Of a stretch of DNA of 64,000 nt, positions 10,528 through 20,800 are shown in pieces. How positions within the stretch are numbered: position 1 is the first letter of the stretch; each line of letters begins with the position of its first letter. A program made the translations under genes and the position numbers. The stretch comes from Cylindrospermum stagnale PCC 7417 (GTDB taxonomy: Bacteria; Cyanobacteriota; Cyanobacteriia; Cyanobacteriales; Nostocaceae): NCBI RefSeq assembly GCF_000317535.1, contig NC_020050.1:62001-126000 (forward strand), read 5' to 3'. Below the pieces are notes generated by a model. The model was not told the origin of the DNA and did not search any database. It worked only from the letters and a program-made list of their open reading frames with translations.

Positions 10528-10918
10528 ATACCTTGGTGTTGAGAACCAGTTTTGAAGATAATCCCAGTTTTCAGAACTTACTAGCACAAGTCAGGGAACT
10601 ACACTCAAAGCTTATGAACATCAAGATGTACCTTTTGAACAGGTAGGTTGAGGCATTGCATCCACAACGCTCCTTAAGTCATTCTCCCCTGTTCCAGGGG
10701 ATGTTTGTATTGCAAGAATGCACCAATGAGCGAATTAGAATTACCTGGTTTTGGGTATTAATGGTTCCTTCCATCTCCCAGTAATGCAAGTTTACATCCA
10801 ATAATGTCTTTCATGGATAAATAGTATGGAGTATCTGGCATCTTGATGTAATATCCTGAATGGTGTGTGTAGGATTATGCTCGTCCTGATGGGGTCACAG
10901 TGGCAGGAGATTCTGTTT
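10513..10918 (+). other. Corrupted end of condensation domain
   Basis: Compared with the paralogous stretch 13696-14101, this segment has a missing T near 10520, a missing A near 10597, an extra G near 10645 and an extra A near 10715. From about 10755 to 10918 it has no clear similarity left. The spacing to the flanking matched blocks is nonetheless equal (offset 3183 on both sides). No open frame joins the C domain to the A domain across it. Confidence 0.8.
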
Positions 10919-13900
10919 GCAATTGTGGAAAATCCACAAGCAACTGTGGATGAATTACCCTTCTTGAATGCAGCCGAACGTAATCAGTTGTTAACCGAGT
11001 GGAATAATACTGCAACGGAATATCCCACTGATAAATGTATTCATCAGTTATTCGAGCAGCAGGTAGAGAGAACACCCTCAGCGGTGGCAGTGGTGTTTGA
11101 GAATCAGCAGTTGACCTACGAGCAATTAAATCAAACAGCCAACCAACTAGCACATCACCTGCAAACCCTTGGTGTGGGATCAGAAGTGCTCGTGGGGATT
11201 TGTGTAGAACGTTCGATTGAGATGGTGGTTGGACTGTTGGGGATACTTAAGGCCGGTGGTGCTTATGTACCCCTTGACCCTAGCTATCCTCAAGAACGGT
11301 TGAGTTATATGTTGGCGGATTCGGGTGTGGAGGTGTTGCTTACTCACTCTGAGTTGTTGTCATCTTTGCCATCACATACTGCACGGGTGGTTTGTTTGGA
11401 TAGTGATTGTTCTGCAATTGAGCAACACAGTCAGGAGAATCTTGATGTTAGGGTAGGTGCGGATAATTTGGCTTATGTCATCTACACTTCTGGTTCTACT
11501 GGACTACCGAAGGGAGCAATGAATACCCACCAGGGAATTCGCAATCGTTTACTATGGATGCAAGACGCTTATCAATTAACGAGTAGCGATCGCGTTTTGC
11601 AAAAAACTCCTTTCAGCTTTGATGTTTCAGTGTGGGAGTTTTTCTGGCCCTTACTAACTGGAGCAAGGATTGTAATCGCTAAACCAGAAGGACATAAAGA
11701 TAGTACTTATTTAGTCAACCTAATTTCTACTCAGCAAATTACGACGATACATTTTGTACCATCCATGCTTCAAGTTTTTCTGCAAGAACCCAACTGTGGA
11801 AATTGCAGTTGCTTGAAGCGAGTCATTTGTAGTGGAGAAGCACTACCGTTTGAACTTACTGAACGCTTCTTTGAGCACTTTGAATGTGAACTTCACAATC
11901 TTTATGGACCAACAGAAGCAGCGATTGATGTAACTTTTTGGCAATGTCAGATCCAAGAAAATCGTCAGCTAGTCCCCATCGGTCGCCCCATTGCCAACAC
12001 CCAAGTTTATATCCTAGACAAACACCTCCAAGCAGTACCCATAGGCGTACCCGGAGAATTGTACATTGGAGGCGATGGTTTAGCCAGAGGCTACCTCAAC
12101 CGCCCAGAACTAACTAGCGAAAAATTCATCCCAAATCCTTTCTGCGATCGCAAATCCGAACGCCTTTACAAAACAGGGGATTTGGCTCGTTACGATAATG
12201 ACGCTAACATTGAATTTCTTGGTCGCATTGACCATCAGGTAAAGATTCGCGGCTTCCGTATCGAACTTGGGGAAATCGAATCCGTCCTCAATACCCATCC
12301 CCAAATTCAACAAACGGTAGTCATTGCCACAACAGATATCTCGGATAACAAACGTTTAGTAGCATATATAGTCAGTGAAGATGAATTACTCACCACCAAG
12401 CAACTAAGTGAATTCCTCTTTTCAAAGCTACCAGAATATATGGTGCCTTCTGCCTTTGTCATTTTAGACACCCTACCTTTAACACCCAACGGCAAAGTAG
12501 ACCGTAAAGCACTACCAGCACCTGATAAAGAAATTAACCGAGAAGATAAATACGTAGCACCACGTACACCATCTGAAGAAATAATAGCCAACATCTTCGC
12601 TTCTGTTCTAAATATCCAAACAGTAGGCATCAACGACAACTTCTTTACCTTAGGGGGACATTCCTTACTAGCAACCCAATTAATTTCCCGACTCAGAGTA
12701 GCCTTTGATGTAAAAATAGAACTAAGGGCAGTTTTTTCTTCTCCTACCGTAGCTCAACTAGAGCAAACATTAACTCAGTTACGCACTAGCGATCGGGGAT
12801 TAAGTCTTCCCCCTATTCAACCAAGAACACAGAGCGAAGAATTACCCCTATCTTTTGCCCAAGATCGGCTGTGGTTTCTCAATCAACTAGAAGAAGCTTC
12901 TGCTATTTACAACATCTCAGGGGCAGTCCGTATAAGTGGAAACTTGGATATTAATGCCTTGCAACAAGCATTATCAGAAATAGTACGCCGCCACGAGATA
13001 CTACGCACCAGCTTCCTAACTGTGAATGGCAAATTAATACAGGTAATTCACCCACAAGCCACCATGAACATCAAGGTGGTGGACTTACAGCAATTAGAAG
13101 TTACAGAACGGGAAACTGTCCTACAGCAACAAGCACAACTGGATGCAACTACCCCCTTTGACTTAGAGATAGTACCACTAATTAAGTGTACTTTAGTACA
13201 GTTACATACTGAAAAATATGTATTATTACTGAATATGCACCACATTGTCTCTGATGGTTGGTCAATGGGGGTATTCATTCAAGAACTATCTAGTTTATAT
13301 CAAGCTTTTTATGCAGGAGAATCATCCCCCTTAACAGAATTACCTATCCAGTATGCCGACTTTGCAGTTTGGCAGAGACAATGGTTGAGTGGAGAAGTCC
13401 TAAAAACTCAACTAAGTTACTGGCTTTCTCAATTGCATGATGCTCCATCCCAATTACAATTACCTACTGACCGTCCTCGTCCAAGTGTGCAAACTTACCA
13501 GGGTACTACCCAAAATTTTAGTTTAAATACTGAACTGACACAGAAGTTACAAAGCCTGTCTCGGGAATCGGGTACAACCTTATTTATGACCCTGCTGGCA
13601 GCGTTTGCCACTTTACTATATCGTTACAGTGGTGAATCAGATATTTTAATTGGTTCACCAATTGCTAATCGTAACCGCAGTGAAATAGAGTCACTGATTG
13701 GCTTTTTTGTGAATACCTTGGTGTTGAGAACCAGTTTTGAAGATAATCCCAGTTTTCAGAACTTACTAGCACAAGTCAGGGAAACTACACTCAAAGCTTA
13801 TGAACATCAAGATGTACCTTTTGAACAGGTAGTTGAGGCATTGCAACCACAACGCTCCTTAAGTCATTCTCCCCTGTTCCAGGTGATGTTTGTATTGCAG

Positions 13901-16066
13901 AATGCACCAATGAGCGAATTAGAATTACCTGGTTGTACCTGGTGTGAGTTAAATCTAGAAAGCACGATTGCTAGGTTTGATTTAACACTGACAATCACCG
14001 AAACCTCTCAGGGATTGGTAGGGTCATGGGAGTACAATACTGACTTATTTGATGGCAGCACCATCGAACGCATGGCAGCTCATTTCCAGAACTTGCTGTC
14101 AGCAATTGTGGAAAATCCACAAGCAACTGTGGATGAATTACCCTTCTTGAATGCAGCCGAACGTAATCAGTTGTTAACCGAGTGGAATAATACTGCAACG
14201 GAATATCCCACTGATAAATGTATTCATCAGTTATTCGAGCAGCAGGTAGAGAGAACACCCTCAGCGGTGGCAGTGGTGTTTGAGAATCAGCAGTTGACCT
14301 ACGAGCAATTAAATCAAACAGCCAACCAACTAGCACATCACCTGCAAACCCTTGGTGTGGGACCAGAAGTGCTCGTGGGGATTTGTGTAGAACGTTCGAT
14401 TGAGATGGTAGTGGGAGTATTAGGCATCCTCAAAGCGGGTGGGACTTATGTGCCACTAGACCCGACCTATACTGTTGAACGTCTATCCTTTATATTAGAG
14501 GACGTTCAATCACCAGTGCTGTTGACCCAAGAGTCTTTGCTAGACTCACTACCATCCTCCTGGGCACAAGTGATTTGTCTAGACTCAGATTGGAAAACTA
14601 TCACTCATTGTAGTAAAGAGAATCTTATCAGTGGTGTGGTTCCAAGTAACTTAGCTTATGTGATGTATACCTCAGGTTCTACAGGTCAGCCTAAGGGAGT
14701 GACGGTGAGACATAGCGGGGTTGTACGCTTAGTCAAACAAACCAACTATGTCAATTTGACCGAAGAGGAAATTTTTCTACAACTGGCTCCTTTCTCATTC
14801 GACGCAGCAACTTTTGAGATTTGGGGTTGCTTACTCAATGGTGCACGGTTAGTAGTGATGCCGCCAAATATACCATCTTTGATGGAGTTGGGACGAAGCA
14901 TTAGGCAATACCAAGTCACTACCTTGTGGCTGACAGCTGGTCTATTTCAGCAGATGGTAGATCAGCAAATCCAGGATTTAAAGCTTGTACGTCAGCTTTT
15001 AGCTGGAGGTGATGCTTTATCGGTGGCTCACGTTCAAAAAGTTTCGTGTCAGCTAGAAAATTGTCAGTTGATCAACTGTTATGGTCCGACGGAGAATACA
15101 ACTTTCACCTGTTGCTACTCGGTGACACAAGCAGCCAAGTTAGGTAACACAGTTCCCATCGGTCGCGCGATCGCTAACACCCAAGTTTATATTTTAGATC
15201 GGAATTTACAACCAGTGCCTGTTGGGGTTGCAGGCGAGTTGTACATTGGCGGCGACGGCTTGGCTTGTGGCTACCTCAATCGGCCAGAGTTGACAGCAGA
15301 AAAATTCCTACCCAATCCGTTTGATTGCCAACCAGGAACAAGGTTGTATACAACGGGGGATCTAGGACGTTATCTTGCTTCGGGGAATATCGAGTTCTTG
15401 GGGCGCATGGACTCGCAGGTGAAAATTCGTGGCTTCCGCATTGAACTAGGTGAGATAGAGGCAGTGCTCGATCAACACCCAGAAGTGCGCTCAACTGTAG
15501 TTATGGTGCGGGAAGATGTACCACAGGATAAACGCTTAGTTGCCTACCTAGTTTTGCACCAAGAACAGACGCTAACAGTGAGTGACCTGCGTCACTTCCT
15601 CAAGCAAAAACTGCCAGAGTACATGATGCCAACTGCATTTGTGTTCTTGACAGCCTTACCACTGACTCCTAACGGCAAAGTAGACCGTCGTGCATTACCA
15701 GTACCTGAATCTCGTCGGGAATTAGAAGTTGGGTTTGTGGCCCCACGCAATCCCACTGAAGAAATGTTAGCAGGCATCTGGGCTGATGTGCTGGGAGTAG
15801 AGCAAGTGGGGATTCACGATAACTTCTTTGAACTTGGGGGGCATTCTTTACTCGCTACTCAAGTTATTACTCGGTTGAGCGAAGCATTTTCCCTTGAATT
15901 GCCTTTGCGTAGCTTGTTTGAAAACTCTACCATCGCCCAGCTAGCTGAAGTAGCCGTTGTCCAAAAAATTGAGCAAGCAGAAAGTAACATACTAGAGCAA
16001 ATGTTAGACGAGTTCGACGAGTTATCAGATGACGAAGTAAAGCAACTGCTCACACAAGACCATTAA
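10865..16066 (+). CDS. NRPS: A(Ser)-PCP-C-A(Val-like)-PCP, 5' end lost
   Basis: Homology starts only at AIVENPQAT (10919); the first residues come from the corrupted segment, so the listed start is formal. The first A domain has specificity residues D-V-W-H-I-S-L-I-D, a serine-type code. It is followed by a carrier domain (LGGHSLLATQ), a condensation domain with a complete HHIVSDGWS motif (LCL-like), a second A domain with D-A-F-W-L-G-C-T-F, closest to valine codes, and a second carrier domain (LGGHSLLATQV). The acidic C-terminus (MLDEFDELSDDEVKQLL) is a typical cyanobacterial NRPS donor docking tail; the NRPS at 17834 begins with a matching-looking basic helix. Together with 9412-10527 it would form a two-module NRPS. 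Function depends on whether the upstream break is real. Confidence 0.9.
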   Translation: MCRIMLVLMGSQWQEILFAIVENPQATVDELPFLNAAERNQLLTEWNNTATEYPTDKCIHQLFEQQVERTPSAVAVVFENQQLTYEQLNQTANQLAHHLQTLGVGSEVLVGICVERSIEMVVGLLGILKAGGAYVPLDPSYPQERLSYMLADSGVEVLLTHSELLSSLPSHTARVVCLDSDCSAIEQHSQENLDVRVGADNLAYVIYTSGSTGLPKGAMNTHQGIRNRLLWMQDAYQLTSSDRVLQKTPFSFDVSVWEFFWPLLTGARIVIAKPEGHKDSTYLVNLISTQQITTIHFVPSMLQVFLQEPNCGNCSCLKRVICSGEALPFELTERFFEHFECELHNLYGPTEAAIDVTFWQCQIQENRQLVPIGRPIANTQVYILDKHLQAVPIGVPGELYIGGDGLARGYLNRPELTSEKFIPNPFCDRKSERLYKTGDLARYDNDANIEFLGRIDHQVKIRGFRIELGEIESVLNTHPQIQQTVVIATTDISDNKRLVAYIVSEDELLTTKQLSEFLFSKLPEYMVPSAFVILDTLPLTPNGKVDRKALPAPDKEINREDKYVAPRTPSEEIIANIFASVLNIQTVGINDNFFTLGGHSLLATQLISRLRVAFDVKIELRAVFSSPTVAQLEQTLTQLRTSDRGLSLPPIQPRTQSEELPLSFAQDRLWFLNQLEEASAIYNISGAVRISGNLDINALQQALSEIVRRHEILRTSFLTVNGKLIQVIHPQATMNIKVVDLQQLEVTERETVLQQQAQLDATTPFDLEIVPLIKCTLVQLHTEKYVLLLNMHHIVSDGWSMGVFIQELSSLYQAFYAGESSPLTELPIQYADFAVWQRQWLSGEVLKTQLSYWLSQLHDAPSQLQLPTDRPRPSVQTYQGTTQNFSLNTELTQKLQSLSRESGTTLFMTLLAAFATLLYRYSGESDILIGSPIANRNRSEIESLIGFFVNTLVLRTSFEDNPSFQNLLAQVRETTLKAYEHQDVPFEQVVEALQPQRSLSHSPLFQVMFVLQNAPMSELELPGCTWCELNLESTIARFDLTLTITETSQGLVGSWEYNTDLFDGSTIERMAAHFQNLLSAIVENPQATVDELPFLNAAERNQLLTEWNNTATEYPTDKCIHQLFEQQVERTPSAVAVVFENQQLTYEQLNQTANQLAHHLQTLGVGPEVLVGICVERSIEMVVGVLGILKAGGTYVPLDPTYTVERLSFILEDVQSPVLLTQESLLDSLPSSWAQVICLDSDWKTITHCSKENLISGVVPSNLAYVMYTSGSTGQPKGVTVRHSGVVRLVKQTNYVNLTEEEIFLQLAPFSFDAATFEIWGCLLNGARLVVMPPNIPSLMELGRSIRQYQVTTLWLTAGLFQQMVDQQIQDLKLVRQLLAGGDALSVAHVQKVSCQLENCQLINCYGPTENTTFTCCYSVTQAAKLGNTVPIGRAIANTQVYILDRNLQPVPVGVAGELYIGGDGLACGYLNRPELTAEKFLPNPFDCQPGTRLYTTGDLGRYLASGNIEFLGRMDSQVKIRGFRIELGEIEAVLDQHPEVRSTVVMVREDVPQDKRLVAYLVLHQEQTLTVSDLRHFLKQKLPEYMMPTAFVFLTALPLTPNGKVDRRALPVPESRRELEVGFVAPRNPTEEMLAGIWADVLGVEQVGIHDNFFELGGHSLLATQVITRLSEAFSLELPLRSLFENSTIAQLAEVAVVQKIEQAESNILEQMLDEFDELSDDEVKQLLTQDH
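13344..13695 (+). repeat. Duplicated C-domain block, copy 2
   Basis: Intact partner of 10161-10512; it lies within a readable condensation domain and shows what the broken copy should encode. Confidence 0.88.
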
Positions 16067-16171
16067 CCGCTAATTTGCTAATTAGTTGGTATGAATTTGA
16101 CTTTTGGATAGCGATTTAGCCCTGTTCATAATCTGCCAGTTTCAAATCCAATTAATTTCAAAAAAACAATC

Positions 16172-17773
16172 ATGAAAAATCAGCAATTATACCTTAAACA
16201 CAACGTAGTAGTAGAACCTCTGATTAATCAATGGTATGCCTGGCCATATTTGATTTCACCTGCTACGGCTGCCATGTTCATAGCACATTCGCATTTAAAA
16301 ATAATGCAGTCGTTTGTATCAACACCGCAAGTACATATTTCTGCGCTTAAAAATCCAGCAATGCTAGGAGGTCCATTTATTAACTATGACACAAGTAGAG
16401 TTGATGAAATTAAGGCTTTGATGGACAAAATGATCAAAGAACAAGCTCATATGTTAGAACTTGCAGAAGCTATTAAAACTCTTGATAAGATGTTAACAAA
16501 TGAAGCTACAGGTTATTCTCTTGAACCTGTCTATCAAAAAATCCCTGAAGTTTTAAAAGGCTATGTCGAATTGATTTATGATTTAAATAATCATCCTTCA
16601 ATTCGATTTATAGAAGGGCTACTCTATCAAAGTTTATATTACAACCAATCTGCACAGAGTATAGCACTCTATTTGATCAATCCAGATAAACGTAATTTCG
16701 TATTTAGCACTCCCAGGTTAGAGGATGATAGCTGCTTACATTTAAGTATACCTTTTAGCTGCAAGGTAATAGATGAGTTATTTAAGATGAAAGATGTTCC
16801 CTGTTTATTAAGTAGCATTGAAGAAAAGCTAAATATTAAAACTAAAGATTATGAGTTATTTACATCATTATTTACGCAAGAAGAGCCGCACAAATCCACT
16901 GAATATATTGGTGACGATGTAAGAATCCGTTACTTCGGCCATGCTTGCCTTTTAATTGAGTCGAAAGGTATTAGTATTTTGTGCGATCCGATAATTAGCT
17001 ATAAGTGTGATACTGGAATTAATCGTTATACGTATGCCGATCTACCAGATTGTATCGACTATATATTAGTTACTCACAATCATCAAGACCATTGTATGTT
17101 TGAAACCTTATTACAGTTGCGCCATAAAACTAAGAATGTGATTGTGCCAAAGAATAATGGCGGCGGATTGGCAGATCCATCTTTAAAATTAGTTTTGCAG
17201 AATATAGGTTTTGACAAAGAAAAAGTTAGAGAAATTGATGAAATGGAAACTATGGAAATTGCAGGAGGAATGATTATTGGTTTACCTTTTTTTGGCGAGC
17301 ATGGAGATCTCAATATTAGAACAAAAATTGCCTATGTGATTAGGTTACAAGGAAGGATTATATGTATAGCAGCCGATTCAAATAATCTTCAACCTAAAGT
17401 TTATGAATATATACATAACTTTTTAGGAAATGATGTTGATGTACTATTTTTAGGAATGGAATGTGATGGAGGACCATTGACTTGGTTATATGGTTCATTG
17501 TTAACTCAACCATTACCAAGAAAAATGGATCAATCAAGAAGAGCTAATGGCTCGAATTATGAAAAAGCTATTGATTTAGTCAAGCAATTAAATCCTAAAG
17601 AAGTTTACGTGTATGCTATGGGACAAGAGCCTTGGTTAACTTTTCTTACATCTATTCAGTATACTGAAGACTCTCGTCCGATTATTGACTCTAACAAATT
17701 AGTCGAAACGTGTACTGCTCAAGGAATTATAGCAGAAAGATTATTTGGGCAAAAAGAACTTTTTTTGAAATAA
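16172..17773 (+). CDS. CmlA-like di-iron beta-hydroxylase (metallo-beta-lactamase fold)
   Basis: 533 residues: an N-terminal domain of about 240 residues without familiar motifs, then a metallo-beta-lactamase-fold domain (IRYFGHACLLIES, THNHQDH). The length and layout match CmlA of chloramphenicol biosynthesis, a non-heme di-iron enzyme that hydroxylates the beta-carbon of a carrier-bound amino acid. Candidate iron ligands are His302, His304, Asp306, His307, Glu376 and Asp402, spaced much as I recall in CmlA. A conserved-looking YAMGQEPWL lies near 481-489. It sits between two NRPS genes (105 and 60 base gaps), so its likely substrate is a PCP-bound residue of this assembly line; valine or serine modules are the obvious candidates. 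A plain UlaG-like hydrolase is the alternative, but the long N-terminal domain argues against it. Confidence 0.75.
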   Translation: MKNQQLYLKHNVVVEPLINQWYAWPYLISPATAAMFIAHSHLKIMQSFVSTPQVHISALKNPAMLGGPFINYDTSRVDEIKALMDKMIKEQAHMLELAEAIKTLDKMLTNEATGYSLEPVYQKIPEVLKGYVELIYDLNNHPSIRFIEGLLYQSLYYNQSAQSIALYLINPDKRNFVFSTPRLEDDSCLHLSIPFSCKVIDELFKMKDVPCLLSSIEEKLNIKTKDYELFTSLFTQEEPHKSTEYIGDDVRIRYFGHACLLIESKGISILCDPIISYKCDTGINRYTYADLPDCIDYILVTHNHQDHCMFETLLQLRHKTKNVIVPKNNGGGLADPSLKLVLQNIGFDKEKVREIDEMETMEIAGGMIIGLPFFGEHGDLNIRTKIAYVIRLQGRIICIAADSNNLQPKVYEYIHNFLGNDVDVLFLGMECDGGPLTWLYGSLLTQPLPRKMDQSRRANGSNYEKAIDLVKQLNPKEVYVYAMGQEPWLTFLTSIQYTEDSRPIIDSNKLVETCTAQGIIAERLFGQKELFLK

Positions 17774-17833
17774 ACTCTATTACAGCAACCTCATAAATAC
17801 AGGCTCAATTAGCTAATAATAAATAAATATTTT

Positions 17834-20800
17834 ATGAATAAGATTCAAAAACGCCTTAACAATCTCTCTACAGAAAAGCGGGAACTTCTGGTAAAAAAGC
17901 TACAAGCCCACAAAGGAACTTCTTTAACAGAGAAAGCAAATAAAATTCCATCGATTCAACCAGCCTCTAGAAATCAGCCAATTCCTCTATCATTTGCTCA
18001 ACAGCGGTTGTGGCTATTGGAGCAGCTAGAACCAGATAGTGCTGCTTACAATATCCTAGGGGGAGTGTGCTTTACTGGTCAGATGAATGTGAGTGCCTTA
18101 CAACAAAGTTTCAGCGAAATCATCCGCCGCCACGAAGTTTTACGCACGAATTTCATTACACTTGATGGACAACCAATTCAAATCATTCACCCAACTTGTT
18201 CCTTTTCACTGACAATAGTAGACTGGCAAAATCTGTCAGTAACTGAACGAGAAATCTCCATTCATCAATTGGCAACAGCAGAAGCAAAACGCCCGTTTGA
18301 CCTAGCAAAGGAACCTTTAGTGCGGGTGAATTTGATTAAATTAGAACAGACAGAATACATATTAATGTATTGTATGCACCACATTGTCTCTGATGGATGG
18401 TCAATGGGTGTGTTTGTCCAAGAGTTAGTCACTTTTTACTCTGCGTTTTGTAATCAGCAGCCTTCTCTACGAAACGCTACGCCAACACCGCTTGCGGAAC
18501 TAACTGTTCAGTACGCCGATTTTGCCGTGTGGCAGCGCCATTGGTTGCAAGGTGAAATACTTGAGTCCCATCTCGCTTATTGGCGACAACAACTTGCTGG
18601 TGCACCAGCTTTATTAGAACTGCCTACGGATCGACCAAGACCTGCTGTACAAACCTTCCGAGGAGCACGTCAATCTTTTACTCTGGCCAGTGAACTAACT
18701 CAAGCGCTCAACTCACTCAGTTTGCGAGAAGGAGCCACTTTATTCATGACGCTGTTAGCAGCATTTGATATCTTGCTTTACCGCTATACAGGGCAGGTGG
18801 ATATATTGGTCGGCTCGCCCATTGCTAACCGCAATCACAGTGGAATTGAAGGATTAATTGGCTTCTTCGTCAATACTTTAGTGATACGTACTGATGTCTC
18901 GGGCAACCCCACCTTTAGCGAATTACTCGGGCGAGTTCGGGAAGTAACAATGGATGCTTATGTTCATCAAGACTTGCCTTTTGAACTATTGGTAGATACA
19001 TTGCAACCCCAACGTGATTTAAGCCATACACCATTGTTCCAGGTGATGTTTGTCCTCCAAAATGCTCCGATGGCAGAGATGGAGATTCCAGGTTTAAGCT
19101 TGAGTGCGTTGGCTATAGACAACAAAACGGCAAAGTATGACCTGATTTTAACATTCGAGAACACTGCCCAAGGACTGGTGGGGTCATGGGATTACAACAC
19201 TGACTTGTTTGATCGATCAACCATTGAACGCATGACTGCTCATTTCCAGAACTTGTGTAGTGCGATCGCCTCTAAACCCCAGCAAAAAATTTCTGAATTA
19301 CCTGTACTGAGTGCCGCTGAACGCCAGCAGTTGTTATTTGAGTGGAATGATACCCAGAGGGAATATCCAAAAGATAAGTGTATCCATCAATTATTTGAGG
19401 AACAGGTAGAGAAAACACCTCATGCAGTAGCAGTGGTATTTGAAGAGCAGGAATTTACCTATCGACAGTTGAATGAGCGAGCAAACTGTCTGGCCCATTA
19501 TCTCCAAACCCTCGGTGTAGGATCAGAAGTATTGGTTGGTATCTGTGTTGAACGTTCCTTGGAGATGGTGGTGGGATTGTTGGGGATTCTCAAAGCAGGT
19601 GGAGTTTATGTGCCTCTTGACCCCAATTATCCGATAGAAAGGCTGAGTTATATGTTGGACGATGCCCAGGTGGCAATATTGTTGACGCAAGACAGTTTGT
19701 CGTCATCAGTTCCATCTCAAACTGCCTGGACGGTTTGTTTAGATACTGATTGGGAAGTAATCGAGCAGCATAGTCAAGAAAATTTGGCTAATAGTGTCAG
19801 TGCAGATAATTTGGCTTATGTCATCTATACTTCTGGTTCTACTGGAACTGCCAAGGGGGTTTATACGGCTCATCGTAGTGTAGTTAGACTATTACACAAT
19901 ACTAATTACGCCGACTTTAACTCTGAACAAGTTTTCCTCCAATTGGCTCCCATTACCTTTGATGCTTCCACCTTAGAACTGTGGGGAAGCTTGCTTCATG
20001 GCAGTAAATTAGTTATCTTTCCCAGCCAAGCTCTCGACCTAGCCCTGCTAGTGCAAATCTTGCATCAACACCAAATCACATTTTTGTGGCTGACAGCAGG
20101 GCTTTTTCATCTGATAGTAGAAGAATATTTGGATGCCTTGTCCTCAGTGCAACAACTATTAGCCGGAGGAGATATCTTATCCGTTGCCCATGTATTGCAG
20201 TTTCGGCAACGGCATCCCTGCTGTCGCTTGATTAACGGCTATGGTCCAACGGAAAATACCACCTTTACCTGTTGCTACACGCTTGTTGAAGACCAAGACA
20301 TCCAGCAGACTATTCCTATTGGCAAGCCGATTGCTAACACCCAAGTCTATATCCTAAACCAACATATGCAACCAGTACCGATTGGGGTGGCTGGAGAACT
20401 ATACGTCGGGGGCGATGGCTTGGCCAGAGGCTACCTCAACCGTCCCGAACTTACTTTAGAAAAATTCATCCCCAATCCCTTTTCGTCTGAGAAATCAGCA
20501 CGGTTATATAAAACTGGCGACCTCGCGCGTTACTTACCCAATGGCAACATTGAATTCCTCGGACGGCTCGACGAGCAAGTCAAGATTCGCGGCTTCCGCA
20601 TCGAACTGGGCGAAATCGAAGCAGTTCTAAGTACTCATCCCCAGATTCAACAAGCCGTGGTCATTGCTATTGCTGATAATTCTGAAAATAAACGTCTGGT
20701 CGCCTATGTAGTCAGTAATCAGAAAACCCTCAGCACTAACCAAATACGGGACTTCCTGCAACAGCAATTGCCTGCTTACATGCTACCCTCTGTGTTCGTC

